Below the pieces are notes generated by a model, which searched no databases, was not told the origin of the DNA, and was given only the letters and a program-made list of their open reading frames with translations. Both the position numbers and the translations under genes were made by a program. Shown here piece by piece: positions 5,974 to 11,935 of a stretch of 13,519 nucleotides of DNA. The stretch lies in NCBI GenBank assembly GCA_002479245.1, contig DLMG01000360.1:411-13929 (forward strand), in the 5' to 3' direction. Within the stretch, counting starts at the first letter, position 1. Each line of letters starts with the position of its first letter. This DNA comes from Verrucomicrobia subdivision 3 bacterium UBA7542 (GTDB lineage Bacteria > Verrucomicrobiota > Verrucomicrobiia > Limisphaerales > UBA11358).

Positions 5974-8646
5974 ATGAAAACTGCTCGCATCCTGCTCGCC
6001 GTGTGGATGCTTTGCCGCGTCGCCGGCCTGGCGCGGGCCGAAGAGTCTGCGGACGAAATCCAGTGCCGGAAATCGGCCGCGTTCCTGACAGCGCCCGATT
6101 CCTCCGATTACCGGAAATACGCGCCGAGCCGCCAAATCAACATCCTGCACGTGGCGCTGGATGTCACTCCTGATTTCACCAATCACACTGTCGCCGGGAA
6201 AACCACGATCACCTTCAAACCGATCGCGAAACCGCTGGAGAAATTGAGCCTGGACGCCGTTGACCTGACGGTGATCTCCGTGACCTCCAGCGAAGCGATC
6301 CTGGATTACCAGGTTACGGACGAGAAAATCATCGTCACCTTCGCCCAACCGGTTCCCGCGGACAAGGAGGCCTGGGTCACGATTGAGCATCGCGCGGAGC
6401 CGACGGAGGGAATGTATTTCCGGACGCCGGAAATGGGCTACAAAGCCGGGGACACGCATTTGTTCACGCAAGGCGAGCCGGTCGAGGCCCGGCATTGGTA
6501 TCCCTGCCTGGATTCGCCCAATGAAAAGTTCACCTCCGAAATCACCTGCCGCGTGCCCGCAGGAATGACCGTGCTGTCCAACGGACGGCTGGTTTCCGAG
6601 GAGAAAGACCCCGCAACCGGCCTCGTCGCCGTGAAATGGCTTCAGGACAAGCCGCATGCCAATTATCTGCTGTCGCTGGTGGCCGGCTATTTCAAGAAGG
6701 TGGAAGACAGGCACCGGGACGTTCCGCTGGCGTTTTACACGCCCCCGTCCGAGATCGATGAAGCCACCAATTCATTCTGCGACACCAGGGACATCATGGC
6801 TTTTTACGAGGACGAAATCGGCATGCCCTTTCCCTGGGCCAAGTATTACCAGGTGGCGGTCAATGATTTCGTCGCGGGCGGCATGGAAAACACGACGCTC
6901 ACCACACTCACGGACTACACGCTCTTCACCACCAACACGGAAAACATCCGTTCCAGCCAGAACCTTGTCGCGCATGAAATGGCCCACCAATGGTTCGGTG
7001 ACCTGGTCACCTGCAAAGACTGGAGCCACATCTGGTTGAATGAAGGGTTTGCCACCTATTACGCGCTTCTGTACGACGAGCACCGGAATGGCCGGGACTC
7101 CATGCTCTACGGCCTGTATCACGACGCGCAACAAATCCTGTCAATGACCGACTTGTCGCGGCCGATTGTGGACCGGAAGTACGACAACCCCATGGAGCTG
7201 TTCAGCGTTCTCGCCTACCAAAAGGGCAGTTGGGTGCTCCACATGCTGCGCGCGCAACTGGGCAAGGATCTGTACCGCCGCTGCATCCGGACCTACCTGG
7301 AACAGCACCAGTTCGGGTCGGTCGTCACCGAGGATCTGAACGCGGTGATCGAAGAACTTTCCGGCCGTTCCTACGATCAGTTCTTCGATCAATGGGTCTA
7401 TCACGGCGGCTGTCCCGACCTGGATGTAAGCTACAGTTGGGACGCGCGCAGCAAGCTGGCCAAAGTTTCCGTGCGTCAAACGCAAAGAATCAGCGACGAC
7501 ACCTTCCTCTTCAATCTGCCGCTTACCATCCGTTTCAAAATGAAATCAACCGCCGTGGACAAGCCGATCATCGTGAAGGAAAAATCGGAGGACTTTTACT
7601 TTGCGCTCGATGAGGCGCCCACGGCGGTGCGCATCGACCCCGAGTATGCGGTGCTGGCGAAGATCCATTTCATCCCTCCCACCCCAATGCTTTACGCGCA
7701 ACTGGAGGATCAAACCGACGTCGTCGGCCGGCTGCTTGCCATCGAAACGCTGGCCACAAAAAAGGACAAGGAGGCGGTGGAAAAGCTCAAGGGCGCGCTG
7801 AACCACGACACCTTTTACGGCGTGCGCATGGAGGCGGCGCAGGCGTTGAGGGACATTCACACCGATGACGCCCTCGATGCGCTGCTCGCATCCACCCAAC
7901 AGCCCGACGCCCGTGTGCGCCGCCGGGTCTATGCCGGAATCGGCGGGTTTTACCGGGCGCGAAGCAGCGATGCGGAGCGCGGGATGCTCGCCATGGAAAA
8001 GAATCCGGACATCCAGGTCCTGGCGATCCGGGATTTGGGGACCTATGCCGGACCGGACACGCGCGCGCTGTTGCTGCAGTATCTGAATTCCACCTCGTAT
8101 CGCAACGGGCTGGCCGAGGCCGCCATCCGGGGACTGAGAGCGCAGGATGATCCTTCCTCCATCGATCCGTTGCGCGACAACCTCAGGCAGCGCGAGGCGG
8201 ACTACACCAGCGACGGATTTGTCCAGGGATTGAGTGCGCTGGCTTACCTGGACCGCGATGAAAAGGACAAGACTGCGGTGCGCGAATTTCTTCTCGGCTA
8301 TGTGAACCACCGAAAGGAGAGGGTTCGACTTGGAGCCATCAACGCTCTGGGCGCGCTGGCGGACCCGGTCGCTTTGCCGGCTCTTGAGAAATTTGCGCTG
8401 GCCCGCAGGACGAGCCCGGAACAACGCGCTGCTGCCAGTGCGATCCAGAACATCGAGAATTTCCGAAAGACCACGGAAGGTCTGGCCGACTTGCGCAAGG
8501 AATTCCTGGATTTGCAGAAGGAAGACCAGGCTTTGCGCAAAGACTTCGACTCGCTGGAGAAAAAAGTCGATGCCAGGGCCTCCAAAGGATCCGGGGCAAA
8601 GAAATCGTCATCCGCGGTGAAGTCGCCGAGAAACTCCGCTGATTAA
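5974..8646 (+). CDS. Secreted M1-family zinc metallo-aminopeptidase with C-terminal HEAT repeats
   Basis: An 890-residue protein. A signal peptide is visible (basic MKTAR, hydrophobic core, A-R-A at 20-22 before EE), so it acts in the periplasm or outside. An N-terminal beta domain (about 45-245) precedes the catalytic domain with the substrate-binding G302-G-M-E-N306 (a variant of GAMEN), zinc motif H334-E-M-A-H338 and third ligand E357 in N-E-G-F-A (HExxH-x18-E). Y415 in L-A-Y-Q-K-G is a plausible transition-state tyrosine. From about 572 to 825 come HEAT-like helical repeats (AIETLATKKDKEAVEKLKGA and similar), then a coiled-coil segment (about 833-867) and a Ser/Lys-rich tail. It removes N-terminal residues from peptides; specificity cannot be predicted. 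GC content is clearly higher than in the ABC-3C operon. The start follows the signal peptide; the ribosome-binding site is weak. It converges on the next gene with 8 bases between stops. Confidence 0.92.
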   Translation: MKTARILLAVWMLCRVAGLARAEESADEIQCRKSAAFLTAPDSSDYRKYAPSRQINILHVALDVTPDFTNHTVAGKTTITFKPIAKPLEKLSLDAVDLTVISVTSSEAILDYQVTDEKIIVTFAQPVPADKEAWVTIEHRAEPTEGMYFRTPEMGYKAGDTHLFTQGEPVEARHWYPCLDSPNEKFTSEITCRVPAGMTVLSNGRLVSEEKDPATGLVAVKWLQDKPHANYLLSLVAGYFKKVEDRHRDVPLAFYTPPSEIDEATNSFCDTRDIMAFYEDEIGMPFPWAKYYQVAVNDFVAGGMENTTLTTLTDYTLFTTNTENIRSSQNLVAHEMAHQWFGDLVTCKDWSHIWLNEGFATYYALLYDEHRNGRDSMLYGLYHDAQQILSMTDLSRPIVDRKYDNPMELFSVLAYQKGSWVLHMLRAQLGKDLYRRCIRTYLEQHQFGSVVTEDLNAVIEELSGRSYDQFFDQWVYHGGCPDLDVSYSWDARSKLAKVSVRQTQRISDDTFLFNLPLTIRFKMKSTAVDKPIIVKEKSEDFYFALDEAPTAVRIDPEYAVLAKIHFIPPTPMLYAQLEDQTDVVGRLLAIETLATKKDKEAVEKLKGALNHDTFYGVRMEAAQALRDIHTDDALDALLASTQQPDARVRRRVYAGIGGFYRARSSDAERGMLAMEKNPDIQVLAIRDLGTYAGPDTRALLLQYLNSTSYRNGLAEAAIRGLRAQDDPSSIDPLRDNLRQREADYTSDGFVQGLSALAYLDRDEKDKTAVREFLLGYVNHRKERVRLGAINALGALADPVALPALEKFALARRTSPEQRAAASAIQNIENFRKTTEGLADLRKEFLDLQKEDQALRKDFDSLEKKVDARASKGSGAKKSSSAVKSPRNSAD

Positions 8647-8654
8647 GGCGGATC

Positions 8655-8945
8655 TCAAGCCTCGATGAACGCAGACAGGTCAATGGGCGCCGAAGCCAGC
8701 CCCTTCTTCAAATTGGCCACCGACTTGTCCAGCATTTTCAGGGAACGGGCGGAAATGGACCGGGGCGATACCAGCACACGCGGCTCCAGCAGATAGCAGC
8801 CGTTCGACAGTGCTTTGACGTGAAAATATTTCGTCCGGGTCCGGCGCAGGCTGATTCGCTTTTTCGCATCAGCGGCGACGTCGTAATTCTCCACAATCGT
8901 GAGGCGGTGTTTCTGCCTGGGGCGTTCAAGTGTCGATGTTGGCAT
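8655..8945 (-). CDS. AbrB/MazE-like antitoxin-type protein, solitary
   Basis: A 96-residue protein from the ATG at 8943-8945 (MPTSTLERPRQKHRLTIVEN). Its middle (about 15-60) contains A-D-A-K-K-R-I-S-L and K-Y-F-H-V-K-A-L-S-N-G-C-Y-L-L-E-P-R-V-L-V, which resembles the swapped-hairpin AbrB/SpoVT fold of type II antitoxins. The rest (S-L-K-M-L-D-K-S-V-A-N-L-K-K-G) is the toxin-neutralising type of tail. An in-frame ATG at 8996 would add 17 residues; I prefer 8945 because a GGTGGGA-TT-TCCCACC palindrome sits just in front of it and the extra residues are low-complexity. No toxin gene is present: the 3' side abuts the aminopeptidase stop, and upstream there is only repeat sequence. It may be an orphan antitoxin or a stand-alone transcriptional regulator. 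Confidence 0.6.
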   Translation of the reverse strand: MPTSTLERPRQKHRLTIVENYDVAADAKKRISLRRTRTKYFHVKALSNGCYLLEPRVLVSPRSISARSLKMLDKSVANLKKGLASAPIDLSAFIEA

Positions 8946-8956
8946 GGCTCTACCAT

Positions 8957-8972
8957 GGTGGGATTTCCCACC
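8957..8972. promoter_or_regulatory. Operator-like palindrome upstream of the AbrB-like gene
   Basis: Perfect inverted repeat GGTGGGA-TT-TCCCACC (7-bp arms, 2-base spacer), ending 11 bases upstream of the preferred ATG at 8945. AbrB/MazE-type antitoxins usually repress their own promoters through such palindromes, so autoregulation is a reasonable guess. Confidence 0.45.
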
Positions 8973-8997
8973 CTTGTCAACCCGTGTCTTTGCCAAA

Positions 8998-9019
8998 GGG
9001 GTCGGCTGGGGGTCGGCTG
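8998..9019. repeat. 11-bp exact tandem repeat
   Basis: GGGGTCGGCTG occurs twice in tandem (8998-9008, 9009-9019), followed by the degenerate GGGATCAGTCC. It sits in the repeat-rich gap between the AbrB-like and DUF2283 genes. Confidence 0.7.
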
Positions 9020-9082
9020 GGGATCAGTCCTAGAATTATGACAGTGTAAAGCTTCACACGCGGGGAGTTGATTTTCCAGTTC

Positions 9083-9103
9083 GAGGACGAGAACGAGGAC
9101 GAC
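9083..9103. repeat. GAGRAC hexamer tract, copy 1
   Basis: Units GAGGAC, GAGAAC, GAGGAC, then GAC, preceded by TTC. A matching tract in the same orientation lies at 10220-10239, so the two bracket the DUF2283 gene and the decayed genes upstream of it. Confidence 0.7.
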
Positions 9104-9136
9104 AAAACTTTGTCCCACGTGGGACAAAGTTTTGTC
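9101..9136. terminator. Perfect 36-bp palindrome; possible bidirectional terminator
   Basis: The arm GACAAAACTTTGTCCCAC (9101-9118) is followed immediately by its exact reverse complement (9119-9136). It is nested: each arm contains GACAAA-AC-TTTGTC, and the centre CCACGTGG is itself palindromic. Folded, it gives a 16-bp stem with a 4-base loop and T-rich flanks on both strands. It lies about 100 bases downstream of the DUF2283 stop, so termination of minus-strand transcripts is plausible; an insertion-element or recombination role is equally possible. Confidence 0.6.
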
Positions 9137-9235
9137 AATAGGGTCAGTCCCTCGTTTTGACACATTTCTCATTTTCGCATTCAGACACGAAAGGCCGGCG
9201 GGACAAGCGGCGGGACGAGCCAACACGCCGGGGAT

Positions 9236-9493
9236 TTAAGCGCCGTATTCCTTGGGGGGCTTTTCCCGAAGCGCGAGCGGGGCGGTGGCGGATTCGATCC
9301 CTTCCAGCTCCACCCGCCGCATGGTTTCCTTGCCGCCAAACCGTTTTTGCGCGTCAAGGATTTCCAGCCCGGCCAGCCGCCCTTCGCTGTCATAATCAGC
9401 CGCGATGCCCTCGGCCAGATGTTTGGTCGTGACCGTGGTTTCGCGGAACGTGATGCTCAACGCATCCACTGCGGCATCGTAGCTGATTTTCAT
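9236..9493 (-). CDS. DUF2283 domain protein, antitoxin-like
   Basis: An 85-residue protein starting M-K-I-S-Y-D-A-A-V-D-A-L-S-I-T-F-R, then V-T-T-K-H-L-A-E-G-I-A-A-D-Y-D-S-E-G-R-L and A-G-L-E-I-L-D-A-Q-K-R-F. This is the classic DUF2283 layout; the family is small and often encoded beside DUF4258/RelE-like toxins, for which it is presumed to be the antitoxin. The C-terminal 25 residues are polar and poorly conserved in feel. The ATG at 9491-9493 lies three bases after the stop of a toxin-like remnant on the same strand, the expected toxin-antitoxin order. No clear Shine-Dalgarno is visible, consistent with coupling to the upstream frame. Confidence 0.8.
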   Translation of the reverse strand: MKISYDAAVDALSITFRETTVTTKHLAEGIAADYDSEGRLAGLEILDAQKRFGGKETMRRVELEGIESATAPLALREKPPKEYGA

Positions 9494-9496
9494 GGT

Positions 9497-9673
9497 TCAA
9501 AAGGAATACGTATAGACCGTTATCACAACTATTTCTCCAGGCTCATCCACAAACACCGGGCGAACCTGTTTGGTCGCATAAACTTTCCCGTTCCAATTCT
9601 GTCTGAAAGGGAAATCTTTCCGGCAATCCAATCGCCCCAGCTCGGCGGCGCCCCACGCACAAGTGCGGATGTT
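9497..9673 (-). pseudogene. 5'-truncated DUF4258-like toxin remnant
   Basis: A 58-codon open stretch on the minus strand with no ATG, bounded by TGA at 9674-9676 and ending at TGA 9497-9499. Its C-terminal part reads R-Q-N-W-N-G-K-V-Y-A-T-K-Q-V-R-P-V-F-V-D-E, then P-G-E-I-V-V-I-T-V-Y-T-Y-S-F. The closing hydrophobic strand VVITVY with a preceding R-P-V-F-V-D-E is how DUF4258/BrnT/RelE-like toxins commonly end, and the 3-base gap to DUF2283 fits a toxin-antitoxin pair. The N-terminal catalytic helices are missing, so it should be non-functional. Family assignment is by eye and tentative; a new N-terminus fused through the neighbouring frame cannot be excluded. Confidence 0.5.
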
Positions 9674-10082
9674 TCAATGCATACCTGACACTTGGCGAGA
9701 TGCGGATCGTTTTGACCTCCCACAAGGCATTCTTCATCAGCTTAGACGCAGCAATGCGCCAATAAGCTTCCGCCGGATTGCCGGTTTTGTTTTCAAATCC
9801 GAGGATTGCCACCGTCAGACGATTGATCGGTGCAGGACTGTCCTTGGTTGTCTCCACGCCGATGTTCCCGGTAATGCTTAACGTTTGGGCAAATGACGGG
9901 GACAAAGCCGTGAACAGAAAGAGCCAACCGATGGCTGGCGTCAGCCACTGCCGGAAACGATGGTGGTGGATGGGAACGCAGACTGTCCGCCGGACGCGGG
10001 ACGCTTTCCATTTGACCCGACTGATAATGGCGTGTTCCACGTGGGAATCGTTTCTTCCGTTCAGGGAAAATATCAATACCAA
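9671..10082 (-). pseudogene. Truncated gene for a secreted TolB/CsgG-like protein
   Basis: The minus-strand frame carries a hydrophobic signal-like segment (W-L-T-P-A-I-G-W-L-F-L-F-T-A-L-S-P-S-F-A-Q). A domain start follows: I-N-R-L-T-V-A-I-L-G-F-E-N-K-T-G-N-P-A-E-A-Y-W-R-I-A, then L-M-K-N-A-L-W-E-V-K-T-I-R-I-S and P-S-V-R-Y-A-L-K. L-x-V-A-I-L-x-F-x-N-x-T after a signal peptide is typical of TolB/FlgO/CsgG-like periplasmic proteins. After about 9671 the frame runs on only to 9543 with sequence that looks non-coding, while the toxin-like remnant occupies another frame there. The gene therefore lost its 3' part. The start is unclear: 10082 would be TTG and residues before the signal are not convincing. 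Confidence 0.5.
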
Positions 10083-10219
10083 AATGAAGACGATTACACG
10101 CAGTTGGCGAGTGAAATTTGGGTGCCGTGGCGCTCCGCCCTCCGAAATACGCCGGTTTGCGAGGACGCTCGTTCCACCGGTCAGAATGCTTTGCGTGACT
10201 CCGCGTTAAGAAGCTTTTC
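10083..10219. other. Intergenic stretch with GC-rich hairpin motif
   Basis: No gene recognised. It contains CGAG-GACG-CTCG (10160-10171) within GCCGGTTTGCGAGGACGCTC, plus GGCGCTCCGCC nearby. This has the look of a dispersed intergenic repeat, but only one copy is in the window. Confidence 0.35.
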
Positions 10220-10239
10220 GAGAACGAGGACGAGGACGA
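10220..10239. repeat. GAGRAC hexamer tract, copy 2
   Basis: Units GAGAAC, GAGGAC, GAGGAC, then GA, preceded by TTTC, just beyond the gltD stop. Same orientation and unit family as 9083-9103. Confidence 0.7.
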
Positions 10240-10248
10240 TTTCGTGGT

Positions 10249-11733
10249 TTACGGTAGGTCTGTCGAACCCATCAAATACCGATCGCACTCCCTCGCGGCG
10301 CCCCGGCCTTCGTTGAAGGCCCATACCACGAGGCTCTGGCCGCGACGGCAGTCGCCGCAGGCGAACACGCCCTTGAGGTTCGTCGAGTATTTCTCGAACT
10401 CGGCCTTCACGTTCGTGCGCGGGTCGCGTTCGAGCTTGAGCGCGTCGAGCAGCGGCTGTTCCGGTCCGAGAAAACCCATCGCCAGCAGCACCAGTTGCGC
10501 GGGCAAAATCTTTTCCGTGCCGGGCACGTTCTTCGGAATGAACTGGCCCTTGTCGTTTTTCTCCCATTTCACCTGCACAGTGTGGATGGCCGTGACCTGG
10601 CCGTTCGCATCGCCTTCAAACTTCGTAGCGGTGGTGAGATAAACGCGCGGGTCGGCGCCGAATTTCGCGGCGGCCTCGTCCTGACCGTAGTCCAGGCGAT
10701 AGACCTTTGGCCACTCGGGCCAGGGATTGTCGGCGGCACGTTCCATCGGCGGCTTCGGCAAAATCTCAACCTGCACGAGGCTCTTGCAACCGTGACGCAT
10801 CGCGGTGCCCACACAGTCCGTCCCGGTGTCGCCGCCGCCGATGACGATGACGTCCTTGTCGGCGGCGGAAATGAAATTGCCGTTCTTTTTCCCGTCGAGA
10901 ATGATCTTCGTGTTCGCGGTGAGAAATTCCATTGCGAAGTGGACGCCTTTGAGGTTCCGGCCTTCCACCGGCAAATCGCGCGGCTTGGTGGCGCCGGTCG
11001 CGAGAACGACGGCATCGAATTCCTTGAGCAGTTTTTCCGCCGGATAATTTCCGCCCACATTGGTGTTGCAGACGAACCGGATGCCTTCGGCTTCGAGCTG
11101 CCGGATGCGGCGCATCACGACCTGTTCCTTGTCGAGTTTCATGTTCGGGATGCCGTACATGAGCAGCCCGCCGGGGCGGTCGGCGCGCTCGAAAACGGTG
11201 ACGGTGTGGCCGGCCTTGTTCAGTTGCGCGGCGGCGCAGAGACCCGCCGGGCCGGAGCCAACCACGGCCACCTTTTTGCCGGTGCGCTGCTTCGGCAGGT
11301 CGGCGGTGACCCAGCCTTCGTCCCAGCCGCGGTCAATGATGGTGCACTCGATGTTTTTGATGGTGACGGGTGGGGCGTTGATGCCGAGCACGCACGAGCC
11401 TTCACAAGGCGCCGGGCAGACGCGACCGGTGAACTCGGGAAAATTGTTCGTCTTGTGCAACCGCTCAAGCGCTTCCTTCCAGAGACCGCGATAGATGAGG
11501 TCGTTCCATTCCGGGATGAGGTTGTGAATGGGGCAGCCGCTGGCCATGCCGCTGAGGAGCACGCCGGTGTGGCAGAAGGGCGTGCCGCAATCCATGCAGC
11601 GCGCGCCCTGTTTGCGCAGGGCGGCCTCGGACAGGTGCAGGTGAAATTCCTTCCAGTCCGCGATGCGCGCGGCCGGCGGACGGTCCGCCGGCAGTTCGCG
11701 CAGATACTCGATGAATCCTGTGGGCTTGCCCAT
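10249..11733 (-). CDS. gltD: Glutamate synthase (NADPH) small subunit
   Basis: A 494-residue protein, normal length for GltD. The N-terminal cluster domain carries C46-x2-C49-x4-C54-x12-C67 and C106-x3-C110-x3-C114, which hold the two 4Fe-4S clusters at the interface with GltB. An FAD-binding V-V-G-S-G-P-A-G-L (157-165) and an NADPH-binding V-I-G-G-G-D-T-G (297-304) follow. The C-terminal [18 protein letters not shown] closes the FAD site. It takes electrons from NADPH and passes them to GltB, where glutamine and 2-oxoglutarate give two glutamates; cytoplasmic. It lies downstream of gltB on the same strand after a 202-base gap, likely co-transcribed. The ATG at 11731-11733 is the natural start ([10 protein letters not shown] is the usual N-terminus); no strong ribosome-binding site is seen. 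Confidence 0.96.
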   Translation of the reverse strand: MGKPTGFIEYLRELPADRPPAARIADWKEFHLHLSEAALRKQGARCMDCGTPFCHTGVLLSGMASGCPIHNLIPEWNDLIYRGLWKEALERLHKTNNFPEFTGRVCPAPCEGSCVLGINAPPVTIKNIECTIIDRGWDEGWVTADLPKQRTGKKVAVVGSGPAGLCAAAQLNKAGHTVTVFERADRPGGLLMYGIPNMKLDKEQVVMRRIRQLEAEGIRFVCNTNVGGNYPAEKLLKEFDAVVLATGATKPRDLPVEGRNLKGVHFAMEFLTANTKIILDGKKNGNFISAADKDVIVIGGGDTGTDCVGTAMRHGCKSLVQVEILPKPPMERAADNPWPEWPKVYRLDYGQDEAAAKFGADPRVYLTTATKFEGDANGQVTAIHTVQVKWEKNDKGQFIPKNVPGTEKILPAQLVLLAMGFLGPEQPLLDALKLERDPRTNVKAEFEKYSTNLKGVFACGDCRRGQSLVVWAFNEGRGAARECDRYLMGSTDLP

Positions 11734-11775
11734 GACTTGTCAGAAACCAGTTTTCACATCGTGCCGCTATATTGC

Positions 11776-11831
11776 AAATCCGAATTCCTAAGCACTAATT
11801 CCTAAATAAGCTCGAAGCACGAAATCCGAAA
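11776..11831. repeat. Heptad tract, left arm in gltB-gltD gap
   Basis: Eight consecutive 7-base units in strict phase from 11776, for example AAATCCG, AATTCCT, and later CACGAAA, TCCGAAA. The orientation is the opposite of the right arm at 11872-11927. Confidence 0.75.
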
Positions 11832-11871
11832 ACAGCCATCGTCCTGATGAGAACCGATCGCACTTAGGTCG

Positions 11872-11927
11872 GCATTTGGCATTCGGTATTTGGATTTCTT
11901 TAGTCATTAGGATTTTGGGTTTAGGAT
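11872..11927. repeat. Heptad tract, right arm in gltB-gltD gap
   Basis: Eight phased 7-base units from 11872, for example GCATTTG, GCATTCG, and later TTAGGAT (at 11907 and again at 11921). Read on the other strand they resemble the left arm (AATCC-type units), so the two arms form a loose inverted repeat around about 11832-11871. The tract stops 8 bases short of the gltB stop codon. Confidence 0.75.
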
Positions 11928-11935
11928 TTTCCTTT

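Noticed and set aside
5853..6173. Plus-strand open frame starting MSQFQDPFIRKF, overlapping the aminopeptidase start
   Set aside because: The first 40 residues look mildly protein-like, but the rest is an out-of-frame reading of the signal peptide and N-terminal domain of the M1 enzyme. No ribosome-binding site and no family resemblance.
7546..8424. Minus-strand open frame of 292 codons opposite the aminopeptidase
   Set aside because: Antisense shadow of the HEAT-repeat region; the sense frame is the continuous M1 protein.
9347..9688. Plus-strand open frame of 113 codons across DUF2283 and the toxin remnant
   Set aside because: Antisense to the recognisable DUF2283 gene; no motif of its own.
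10495..11805. Long plus-strand open frame (436 codons) opposite gltD
   Set aside because: It is antisense to an unmistakable GltD with full cluster, FAD and NADPH motifs. The GC-rich codon pattern of gltD keeps the opposite frame open; the product shows no family motif.
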